Positions 32,425 to 40,969 of a DNA stretch of 40,969 nucleotides are shown one piece after another. Under the pieces are notes generated by a model. It did no database searches, was not told where the DNA came from, and saw nothing but the letters and a program-made list of their open reading frames with translations. This DNA is from Streptomyces sp. NRRL B-24085 (GTDB lineage: Bacteria > Actinomycetota > Actinomycetes > Streptomycetales > Streptomycetaceae), in the NCBI RefSeq assembly GCF_001282115.1, contig NZ_LJBR01000096.1, forward strand, positions 1 through 40,969, in the 5' to 3' direction. Each line of letters opens with the position of its first letter. Within the stretch, counting starts at the first letter, position 1. The position numbers and the translations under genes were made by a program.

Positions 32425-34872
32425 TCAGCCCCGCAGGGTCTCCTCCAGCTTCCGGGCCACGGAAGCCGCCTCTCCGGCCCCGAGCGGGGCGCCCTTGCCG
32501 TCGGTGACGTAGAAGGCGTCCACGGCGTTGGCGCCCAGCGTCGACACATGGGCGCTGCGCATCCGCACCCCGGCGTCCTCCAGCGCGCGTCCGATCCGGA
32601 AGAGCAGTCCGGGGGCGTCCTGGGCGCGTACCTCGATCACCGTGGCGTGCCGGGAGGCGGCCGGGGCGACCGTCACGCGCGCGGGGGGCGCGAGGACACC
32701 CCGGCGCCGCGGATAGGCGGCGTCCCGCTCGGCGAGGCGCCCGGCGACGTCCAGCGAGCCGTCCAGGGCCCGTACGAGATCGGCGCGCAGCCGGGCCGCC
32801 TGGGGCAGCGAGCCGTACTGGGCGGCGACCCGCCAGTTCAGCAGGAGCACGGAACCCTCGACCCCGTCGGGCAGGTCCTGGGCGCTCAGCTCGGCGGTGC
32901 GGACGGTGAGCCGGTGCACGGCGAGCACCCCGGCGACCGCGGGCAGCACGCCCGGCTGGTCCGGTACGGCGATCACGAGCTCCACGCCGAGCGGTTCCGG
33001 GTCGTCCGAGGGCTGGGCGTCCACGGGCGGCTCGGTCTGGGCGCGCAGGGACAGCACCGGGCCGCCGGTGGCGACCGCCTCGATGGCGAGCCGCTCCTGC
33101 TCGGCGGTGGGCGCGGCCGCCTCGGGCCGGTCGAGGTCGTCCCCGGCGAGCACCGCGGCCACCCGTTTGACCAGGTCGGCGACGAGCGAGCCCCGCCAGG
33201 ACGACCAGGCGGCCGGCCCGGTGGCCAGGGCGTCGGCCTCGGTCAGCGCGTGCAGCAGCTCCAGCGTGCCCTGCGACCCGACCGCCTCGGCGACCGACCG
33301 CACGGTGGCCGGGTCCTCCAGGTCACGCCGGGTCGCGGTGTCCACGAGCAGCAGATGGTGCCGTACGAGCGTGGAGAGGACGGCGACGTCGTCACGGTCG
33401 AAGCCGATGCGTGCGGCGACGTCCTTCGCGATGATCTCGCCGGCCACCGAGTGGTCGCCGGGCCAGCCCTTGCCGATGTCGTGCAGCAGCGCGGCGACCA
33501 GGAGGAGGTCGGGGCGGTGGACGCGCCGGGTGAACTCCGAGGCGCGCACGGCCGTCTCGATCAGGTGCCGGTCGACGGTCCAGATGTGCACGGCGTTGCG
33601 CTGGGGGCGGCAGCGCACGCGCTCCCAGTCGGGCAGCATCCGGGTGATCAGCCCCTCGGCCTCCAGCGCCTCCCACACGTCGACGGTGGGACGGCCGGAA
33701 CCGAGCAGGGTGACCAGCTGTTCGCGGGCCTCGGCGGGCCAGGGCGTGGGCAGCGGGCGCACTCCGGCCGCCATGCGCCGCACGGCGTGCAGGGAGAGCG
33801 GCAGTCCGGCCTGTGCGGCAGCGGCCGCGGCCCGCAGCGGGAGCACGGGGTCCCGGTCGGGGCGCGCGGCACGGGCGAGCACCACCTCGCCGTCCTGTTC
33901 CACGACGCCCTCCGCCAGGGGGGACCTCTCGGCGACCTGCTTGCCGCCGCCGAGCATGGCGCGCAGACGGGGCCGCACGGCACGCGACTTGAGCACGCGC
34001 CCCACCTCGCGCCAGGTGACGTCACTGGCGTACGAGATGACCCGGGCGGCCTCGTAGACCTGGCGCAGCAGGGTGTCGGCGTCCAGGAGTCCGAGTTCGG
34101 CGGCGACCTGGTCCTGTTCCTGGAGGGCGAGCCGGTCGGTGGCGCGGCCCGTGGTCAGGTGCAGGGCGTCCCGGACGTCGAGCAGCCGGCGCCGGGCGTC
34201 GTCGAGGCCCTCGCGCGGGGCGTCGGCCAGCCAGGAGGCGGCGACGGCACGCAGGGCGGTGGCGTCCCGGAGTCCGCCGCGGGCCTCCTTGAGGTCGGGT
34301 TCGAGGAGGTACTGGAGCTCGCCCTGGCGTTCGGCGCGCTCGGCGCACAGTTCCTGGAGCTCGGGGAGGCGCTTGGGCGCCTGGTTGCGCCAGTCGGCGA
34401 GGACCGCTGTCCGCAGGCCCGCCGTCAGTCCCAGGTCACCGGCGATGTGACGGGCGTCCAGGAGGCCGAGCTGGACCTTCAGGTCCTCCGCGGCCGTCTT
34501 GCGGGCCTCCGCGGGCGTGCGCACGGAGTGGTCGAGGGCGAGGCCCAGGTCCCACACCGGGTACCAGATGCGGTCGGCGAGGGCGGCCACCGCGCCCGGG
34601 TCGCCGCCGTCGTGCAGCAGGACCAGGTCCAGGTCGCTGCGGGGCGACAGCTCGCCGCGGCCGTAGCCGCCGACGGCGATCAGGGAGACCCCGCGCAGGT
34701 GCCCGGCGCCCGCGGTGAACAGCCCCGCGAGCCAGTCGTCGGTCAGTTCGGCGAGGGCGGAACGGCGCGGCGGCCCGGACCGCGCCCCCTCCTGGAGGAG
34801 GCGCAGCCGGGCCGCCGCGTAGCCGCTGGGTCCCGAGTCCTCTGCATCCTTGCGCACGTTCGTGCTCGTCAC
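32425..34872 (-). CDS. glnD: PII nucleotidyltransferase (GlnD)
   Basis: An 815-residue sensor enzyme. The nucleotidyltransferase domain has 'VGGYGRGELSPRSDLDLVLL' with metal-binding Asp80 and Asp82. The HD domain contains 'LLHDIGKGWPGDHS' near residue 464. Two ACT domains follow ('ELVIAVPDQPGVLPAVAGVLA' and 'VIEVRAQDAPGLLFRIGRALEDAGVRM'). In E. coli it uridylylates PII; in S. coelicolor and corynebacteria the enzyme adenylylates GlnK at Tyr51, so adenylylation is expected here. The GTG at 34872 has AGGAG 7 nt upstream. It follows glnK by 26 nt in the amtB-glnK-glnD unit. Confidence 0.96.
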   Translation of the reverse strand: MTSTNVRKDAEDSGPSGYAAARLRLLQEGARSGPPRRSALAELTDDWLAGLFTAGAGHLRGVSLIAVGGYGRGELSPRSDLDLVLLHDGGDPGAVAALADRIWYPVWDLGLALDHSVRTPAEARKTAAEDLKVQLGLLDARHIAGDLGLTAGLRTAVLADWRNQAPKRLPELQELCAERAERQGELQYLLEPDLKEARGGLRDATALRAVAASWLADAPREGLDDARRRLLDVRDALHLTTGRATDRLALQEQDQVAAELGLLDADTLLRQVYEAARVISYASDVTWREVGRVLKSRAVRPRLRAMLGGGKQVAERSPLAEGVVEQDGEVVLARAARPDRDPVLPLRAAAAAAQAGLPLSLHAVRRMAAGVRPLPTPWPAEAREQLVTLLGSGRPTVDVWEALEAEGLITRMLPDWERVRCRPQRNAVHIWTVDRHLIETAVRASEFTRRVHRPDLLLVAALLHDIGKGWPGDHSVAGEIIAKDVAARIGFDRDDVAVLSTLVRHHLLLVDTATRRDLEDPATVRSVAEAVGSQGTLELLHALTEADALATGPAAWSSWRGSLVADLVKRVAAVLAGDDLDRPEAAAPTAEQERLAIEAVATGGPVLSLRAQTEPPVDAQPSDDPEPLGVELVIAVPDQPGVLPAVAGVLAVHRLTVRTAELSAQDLPDGVEGSVLLLNWRVAAQYGSLPQAARLRADLVRALDGSLDVAGRLAERDAAYPRRRGVLAPPARVTVAPAASRHATVIEVRAQDAPGLLFRIGRALEDAGVRMRSAHVSTLGANAVDAFYVTDGKGAPLGAGEAASVARKLEETLRG

Positions 34873-34898
34873 CCAGCAGCTCCTGTTCTGTTCTCCGG

Positions 34899-36632
<1,734 letters not shown>

Positions 36633-36682
36633 TTATGCGCCATGAGATTGGCGCAGCGCGGTTTCGGTGGAAGCCCCTCGTT

Positions 36683-36698
36683 GTTTCGCCGCCGTGAC
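36683..36698 (-). promoter_or_regulatory. GlnR-type binding box upstream of amtB
   Basis: On the minus strand GTCAC-6 nt-GAAAC (36698-36683) matches the a-site/b-site pair of the actinobacterial GlnR box. An extra GTAAC half-site lies at 36718-36714 and another GAAAC at 36665-36661. GlnR activates amtB-glnK-glnD under nitrogen limitation in S. coelicolor (established). Distance to the amtB start is about 118 nt. Confidence 0.72.
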
Positions 36699-36789
36699 GA
36701 AGACACCTGGTGTGTTACGCGTCGATGAACTGGCAGATTCCGGCCGCGTCGATCGTTATCGTGGCGCAACCTTCGGAGAAGGAAAGAAA

Positions 36790-36866
36790 CCGGCCGCGGT
36801 CGGCCTTCCGACGACCTGGCATGGGGGAGCCGAGTCGGGCAGTTCGGGAGGGCCGGCCGCGGCCGG
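36790..36866 (-). terminator. GC palindrome pair after nsdA
   Basis: The 16-mer at 36790-36805 is the reverse complement of 36851-36866 apart from one G-U-compatible base, separated by 45 nt. Each copy is also nearly self-complementary (CCGGCCGCGG). It starts 13 nt past the nsdA stop and may end nsdA transcription. Confidence 0.45.
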
Positions 36867-36878
36867 GGTTCAGGGGAT

Positions 36879-38372
36879 TCAGACGGCTTCCGCGGTCTCC
36901 GGGAGTTCCACGGCGAGCTTGTCGGTGAGATCCACGACCTCGGCGAGATCACCGAAATCGCGTACGGCCGTGTCGACCGTCTTTCGAATACGAGTGTTCA
37001 CGCGTTCGGAGCGCACCTTCTTGGCGATGTGCATGGCCTGTTCCACCAGGACGGTGCTCTGCTCGGGCTCGCGCCGCAGCAGGTGCACGGTGGCCATGCC
37101 GACGAGATTGAGCGCGTACGACCGCTGGTGCTCGCCGTCGTCGGAGAACAGCTCCACCGCCCGCTGCATGAGGGGCTCGGCCAGGGAGGCGTAGGCCGGG
37201 CTGCGGCCGGCGACGTAGGCGAGGTCGCGGTAGGAGTGGGAGTTCTCGCCGTACAGCTCGGCCTCGGAGAAGAAGCGGATCCAGTCGGGGTCCGGCTCGT
37301 CCCACTCGTCGGCCTCCGCGAAGGTGTCCTCGGCCATCCGGACGGCCCGCTTGCACTTGCCGGGCTGGCCCATGTTGGCGTACGCGCGGGCCTCCATCGC
37401 ATACAGCATCGACTGGGTGCGCGGGCTCGCGCAGTCCCGGCTGCCGTACTGCGCGAGGTGGATCAGCTCCAGGGCGTCCTCGGGCCGGCCGAGGTGGATC
37501 ATCTGGCGGCTCATGCTGGACAGGACGTACGAGCCGAGCGGCTTGTCGCCGGCCTCCTTGGCGGCGTGCAGGGCGAGCACGAAGTACTTCTGGGCGGTGG
37601 GCTGGAGCCCCACGTCGTACGACATCCAGCCCGCGAGCTCGGCCAGTTCGGCGGCGACCTTGAACAACTTGCGGGTGGTGGCCTCGGGCTGGGGCTCCTG
37701 GAGGAGGTCCGTCACCTCGTGCAGCTGTCCCACGACCGCCTTGCGGCGCAGTCCGCCCCCGCACTGGGCGTCCCACTGGCGGAACATCACGGTCGTCGAC
37801 TCGAGGAGGTCCAGCTCGGGCTTGGAGAGCCGGCCGACGCGGCGGGACGCGGCCGGGTCGGGCTCCCGCTGCGGGGCGGCGGCGGGGCCGGGGACCAGCC
37901 AGCGCTGCATGGGCTCGATGAGGGACGGGCCCGCGGACAGGGCCAGCGAGGTCCCGAGGAAGCCGCGCCGCGCCAGCATGAGGTCGCTGCGCGAGAACTC
38001 GCTGAGCAGGGCCACGGTCTGCGGGCCCGTCCAGGGCAGGTCGACCCCGGTCGTGGACGGCGACTGGCGAGCGGCGCGCAGTCCCAGGTCCTCGACGGAG
38101 ACGACGCAGCCGAACCGCTCGGAGAACAGCTCGGACAGGATCCTGGGGATGGGTTCGCGGGGGTTCTCGCCGTCCAGCCAGCGGCGCACCCGCGAGGTGT
38201 CGGTGGAGATGTGGTTGGCCCCCAACTGCCGGGCCCTGCGGTTGACCTGGCGGGCGAGCTCGCCCTTCGACCAGCCGCTGCGCACGAACCAGGAGGTGAG
38301 CAGTTCGTTCGGGCGCTTCTCGGCCTGCGCAGCGCTCCCGGCGCCCGTCCCGCTTCCGCTGTTGCCGCCCAC
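36879..38372 (-). CDS. nsdA: NsdA, negative regulator of differentiation and antibiotic production
   Basis: A 497-residue regulator. A Gly/Ser N-terminus is followed by an XRE-like helix-turn-helix region (about 24-90, 'WFVRSGWSKGELARQVNRRARQLGANHISTDTSRVRRWLDGENPREP'). A long all-helical C-terminal half with TPR-like repeats follows. Sequence and position by amtB match NsdA of S. coelicolor, whose loss increases sporulation and pigmented antibiotics. The GTG at 38372 has a G-rich stretch about 7 nt upstream; an open frame to 38417 is less likely. It is transcribed towards amtB but separated from it by about 310 nt with a probable terminator. The ligand or partner is unknown. Confidence 0.92.
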   Translation of the reverse strand: MGGNSGSGTGAGSAAQAEKRPNELLTSWFVRSGWSKGELARQVNRRARQLGANHISTDTSRVRRWLDGENPREPIPRILSELFSERFGCVVSVEDLGLRAARQSPSTTGVDLPWTGPQTVALLSEFSRSDLMLARRGFLGTSLALSAGPSLIEPMQRWLVPGPAAAPQREPDPAASRRVGRLSKPELDLLESTTVMFRQWDAQCGGGLRRKAVVGQLHEVTDLLQEPQPEATTRKLFKVAAELAELAGWMSYDVGLQPTAQKYFVLALHAAKEAGDKPLGSYVLSSMSRQMIHLGRPEDALELIHLAQYGSRDCASPRTQSMLYAMEARAYANMGQPGKCKRAVRMAEDTFAEADEWDEPDPDWIRFFSEAELYGENSHSYRDLAYVAGRSPAYASLAEPLMQRAVELFSDDGEHQRSYALNLVGMATVHLLRREPEQSTVLVEQAMHIAKKVRSERVNTRIRKTVDTAVRDFGDLAEVVDLTDKLAVELPETAEAV

Positions 38373-38805
38373 TGGAACGCCCCCATCCCTGAGACCACTT
38401 GTCGCCGAGTGCGCCAAGCCCTATCAGAATGCCGGTAAATACGGCCGTCCGTCCGGCGGTTGTCAGCCTTCGAACGGGGAACCGACTTGCCTCCGGCATA
38501 CCCACAAGTGCATGTGCCCCCAGGACTCGTGCACTCAAAGTAATCCTACGATCACGCGTCCAGCCATGGCGATCCCGGAAACGCCACCATTCGCCACCCC
38601 TTCGAATGAACTCACGGTCGCCTCCACACGATTCACTTGACATAGACCGAGCGGGGTGGGCGGAGCGGTGCACTCGGGGGCGCACGATCCTCGACACACG
38701 ACCCTGGACACTTCCGGGCGCCACCATCGCCCGGAAGGGGAAACGGAGAGTGACCGAGCGCGTCCGCCGCGTAACCACCGGCGTGCTGGACCCGTTGGAG
38801 GGGGT
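38373..38805. other. 433-nt divergent intergenic region (nsdA / prim-pol-like gene)
   Basis: No gene seen. The region is noticeably less GC-rich than its surroundings and should contain both divergent promoters. A TTGACA at 38637-38642 on the plus strand has no good -10 at 16-18 bp. A weak dyad AGTGCA-17-TGCACT occurs at 38507-38535. No terminator, tRNA or repeat array is visible. Confidence 0.6.
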
Positions 38806-39462
38806 ATGGGCTTCACGATCGGCGGCATTCGGGAGATCCGTTCCGGTACACGCAGGCGCGGCCGCTCCTCGGAGTGCACCGCCGTCGCCGAGTTCACCGG
38901 ACTCTGGGGCTGGGACGTCGTCCCGGGCGCGCGGGCCTCGGCCGGCGCCTGCTCCTGCGGCCGCGCGGACTGCCTCCGACCCGGCGCCCACCCCCTCGAC
39001 TTCGCGCCCCCGGTCCCGGCCGGGGCCACCCTCGACGACGTGACCAAGGCGTGGTCCGAGTTCCCCGGTGCCGCGGTGATGCTGCCCGTCGGCCGCGCCT
39101 TCGACGTCATCGAGGTCGCCGAGCCGGCCGGGCGCCGCGCCCTGGTCCGCCTGGAGCGCATGGGCCTGCCGCTCGGCCCGGTGACCGCGACCCCGGAGGG
39201 CCGCGCCCAGTTCTTCGTCGCCCCCGGCGCCGCGGCGGACCTGGCCGAACTCCTCTACCGCATGGGCTGGGACGACGCCGCCTCCCTCGATCTGCGCGGC
39301 ATGGGCCCGGGCGCGTACATCACGGCTCCGCCGTCGGACCGGGGCGGCCTGGGGCCGGTGCGGTGGCTGCGGCCGCCTTCCCTGGACGCGGTGACGAAAC
39401 CGCCGGCGGCCCGCCTGCTGCTGGGGACGCTGGCGTACGTGGCGCACCGGTCGCGCGCGTAG
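38806..39462 (+). CDS. Small bifunctional primase/polymerase-like (prim-pol) domain protein
   Basis: A 218-residue protein resembling the N-terminal prim-pol domain: 'GLWGWDVVPGA', a Cys cluster 'CSCGRADCLRPGAHP', then 'AWSEFPGAAVMLPVGRAFDVIEV'. Prim-pol proteins make primers on replicons. Here the strand that should carry the metal-binding acidic motif (usually D-x-D/E after 'VLD') reads 'FDVIEVAEPAG', so the catalytic site looks altered, and no helicase domain follows. It may be a non-catalytic or regulatory relative. The ATG at 38806 has a GGAGGGGG ribosome-binding site 38797-38804. It diverges from nsdA and has its own terminator. Confidence 0.72.
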   Translation: MGFTIGGIREIRSGTRRRGRSSECTAVAEFTGLWGWDVVPGARASAGACSCGRADCLRPGAHPLDFAPPVPAGATLDDVTKAWSEFPGAAVMLPVGRAFDVIEVAEPAGRRALVRLERMGLPLGPVTATPEGRAQFFVAPGAAADLAELLYRMGWDDAASLDLRGMGPGAYITAPPSDRGGLGPVRWLRPPSLDAVTKPPAARLLLGTLAYVAHRSRA

Positions 39463-39473
39463 CCGTACACAGC

Positions 39474-39514
39474 GAAGCGCCCGCTCCCGACTGCACCTCG
39501 GGGGCGGGCGCTTC
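39474..39514. terminator. Strong hairpin between convergent prim-pol-like gene and ftsY
   Basis: A 17-bp stem pairs 39474-39490 with 39498-39514 (one G-U), 7-nt loop. It lies 11 nt after the plus-strand stop and 32 nt past the ftsY stop. Confidence 0.8.
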
Positions 39515-39546
39515 TTCGCGTGCGCCGACGGCTGGGACGGGCGGTA

Positions 39547-40743
39547 CTACTCCCCGATCAGCGCGTCCACGAACGCCTCCGGCTCGAACGGCGCCAGGTC
39601 GTCGGCGCCCTCGCCGAGGCCGATCAGCTTGACCGGTACGCCCAGTTCACGCTGGACGGCGACCACGATGCCGCCCTTGGCCGTGCCGTCCAGCTTGGTC
39701 AGGACGATGCCGGTGATGTCGACGACCTCGGCGAAGACGCGGGCCTGCACCAGGCCGTTCTGTCCCGTCGTGGCGTCCAGCACGAGCAGCACCTCGTCGA
39801 GCGGGGCGTGCTTCTCGACGACCCGCTTGACCTTGCCGAGCTCGTCCATGAGGCCGGTCTTGGTGTGCAGGCGCCCCGCGGTGTCGATGAGGACCACGTC
39901 GACCCCCATCTCCTTGCCCTCCTTCACCGCGTCGAAGGCGACGGAGGCGGGGTCGCCGGCCTCCGGCCCGCGCACAGTGTGGGCGCCCACCCGCTCGCCC
40001 CAGGTCTGGAGCTGGTCGGCGGCGGCGGCCCGGAAGGTGTCGGCGGCGCCGAGCACGACGGTCCGCCCGTCGGCCACGAGCACACGGGCGAGCTTGCCGG
40101 TGGTGGTGGTCTTGCCGGTGCCGTTGACCCCGACGACCATCACGATGCCGGGCCTGCGGCCCTCCGGCTCGGTCCGCACCGTGCGGTCGACCTCGGTGCC
40201 GACCAGTTTGAGCAGCTCCTCGCGCAGCAGTCCGCGCAGTTCGTCGGGGGTCCGGGTGCCGAGCACCTTCACCCGCTCGCGCAGCCCGTCGACCAGCTCC
40301 TGGGTGGGGGCCACGCCGACGTCGGCGGTGAGGAGGATGTCCTCGATCTCCTCCCAGGTGTCGTCGTCGAGGTGCTCGCGCGACAGGAGCGTGAGCAGCC
40401 CCTTGCCGAGCGCGTTCTGCGAGCGGGAGAGCCGGGCGCGCAGCCGGACCAGGCGTCCGGCGGTGGGTTCCGGGATCTCGATCCCGGCCGCCGCCGGGAG
40501 CTCTTCGGTGACGGGCGGCGCGGAGCCGTCCGGGAGATCCACCTCCTCAATGGTCCGGCGCGCTTCGTCGCGCGGCGTCTCGGCCTCGTCGCCGACGTGC
40601 GGCTCGGCCGGAGGGGCGGTGATGTCGGGCGCGGCGGGAGGCGGCGGGGGCAGCGGCTTCTTGCGCCGGCTTCCGACGACGAGCCCGCCGAGCACACCGA
40701 GCACGACCACGGCGATGACTACAGCAAGGATGACGGTTTCCAT
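39547..40743 (-). CDS. ftsY: SRP receptor GTPase FtsY
   Basis: A 398-residue SRP receptor that docks Ffh-ribosome complexes at the membrane. It begins with a membrane helix (about 4-25, 'ILAVVIAVVVLGVLGGLVV') followed by a Pro-rich and acidic A region (about 30-95). The N domain is about 98-180. The G domain has GVNGTGKTTTTGKLA, DTAGRLHTK and TKLDGTAKGG, closing with 'GVPVKLIGLGEGADDLAPFEPEAFVDALIGE'. The N-terminal helix is typical of actinobacterial FtsY, while E. coli FtsY lacks a true span. ATG start at 40743; further upstream codons are not family-like. Confidence 0.97.
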   Translation of the reverse strand: METVILAVVIAVVVLGVLGGLVVGSRRKKPLPPPPPAAPDITAPPAEPHVGDEAETPRDEARRTIEEVDLPDGSAPPVTEELPAAAGIEIPEPTAGRLVRLRARLSRSQNALGKGLLTLLSREHLDDDTWEEIEDILLTADVGVAPTQELVDGLRERVKVLGTRTPDELRGLLREELLKLVGTEVDRTVRTEPEGRRPGIVMVVGVNGTGKTTTTGKLARVLVADGRTVVLGAADTFRAAAADQLQTWGERVGAHTVRGPEAGDPASVAFDAVKEGKEMGVDVVLIDTAGRLHTKTGLMDELGKVKRVVEKHAPLDEVLLVLDATTGQNGLVQARVFAEVVDITGIVLTKLDGTAKGGIVVAVQRELGVPVKLIGLGEGADDLAPFEPEAFVDALIGE

Positions 40744-40918
40744 AACCCGTCCAGTATCCATCCCGCCCTGCCGGGAGCGACCGCGCCGCCGCACTCGGAG
40801 GAGCGAGCCGCTTCATTTCCCTTTCGTCCGATATGCCGGACCGGTCGGTGCCCGAGCACACGGGCGGCCCCCGACCCGCAACTCCTCTGCCCCCCCCCGC
40901 GTGCCACCCCATGGCAAT

Positions 40919-40933
40919 CTGACGCAGCGTCAG
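40919..40933. promoter_or_regulatory. 15-bp palindrome, possible repressor operator, at the right edge
   Basis: CTGACG-CAG-CGTCAG is a perfect inverted repeat with a 3-bp centre in a gene-free edge region (40744-40969) upstream of ftsY. It could be a TetR-type operator for a plus-strand gene beginning beyond the window. No gene is visible in this edge. Confidence 0.35.
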
Positions 40934-40969
40934 CTACCGTCCCCGCCCCCACCCCCCCGGTGAAGGGGG

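Noticed and set aside
38597..38640. BldD- or WhiA-type operator in the nsdA upstream region
   Set aside because: TCAC half-sites occur (for example near 38611 and 38632) but are in the same orientation and do not form the inverted consensus.

Overview
The window is a stretch of Streptomyces (or very closely related actinomycete) chromosome. The sequence is very GC-rich with strong third-position G/C bias and many GTG starts. It carries actinobacterial hallmarks: the sporulation sigma factor WhiG, the development regulator NsdA, four tandem type I signal peptidases (SipW/X/Y/Z), an LAETG-type sortase substrate and an actinobacterial amtB-glnK-glnD cluster with a GlnR-type box. Almost all genes lie on the minus strand and look like conserved core genome. 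I see no prophage, insertion sequence, CRISPR array, rRNA or tRNA gene.

Left part (1-9300): the end of a membrane protein, a VOC-fold protein, a large LOG-family Rossmann protein and an LAETG wall-anchored protein, all on the plus strand. They converge on a minus-strand unit, thiB-thiP-thiQ (thiamine or thiamine-phosphate ABC importer), with a mycothiol-dependent-isomerase-like gene close downstream. A clear TPP riboswitch (7663-7753) precedes thiB, so the transporter assignment rests on both proteins and RNA. rlmN lies upstream, divergent from a 75-residue protein of unknown role.

Middle part (9323-20339): rpsB, tsf, pyrH, frr and cdsA run in that order with hairpins between several of them. 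A divergent M23-like membrane peptidase and a TetR regulator follow, then whiG, then the unit yraN-comM-dprA and a DUF2469-type gene.

Right-centre (20396-27124): a translation and export block running rpsP, khpA, rimM, trmD, rplS, sipW, sipX, sipY, sipZ and a Nudix gene. It couples ribosome and tRNA maturation with signal-peptide processing.

Right part (27379-40969): a short block of less standard genes (SprT-like metallopeptidase, archaeal/eukaryotic-type prolyl-tRNA synthetase that appears leaderless, SAM methyltransferase) separates rpsP from ffh. Then come glnD, glnK and amtB (nitrogen sensing and ammonium uptake), nsdA, a small primase-polymerase-like protein and ftsY. ffh and ftsY, the two SRP GTPases, flank the nitrogen and development genes.

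I found no convincing undescribed multi-gene system. The points most worth checking are the leaderless archaeal-type ProRS block, the 113-nt sipX/sipY overlap, the M23 protein with a Cys in place of a catalytic His, and the degenerate prim-pol protein beside nsdA.
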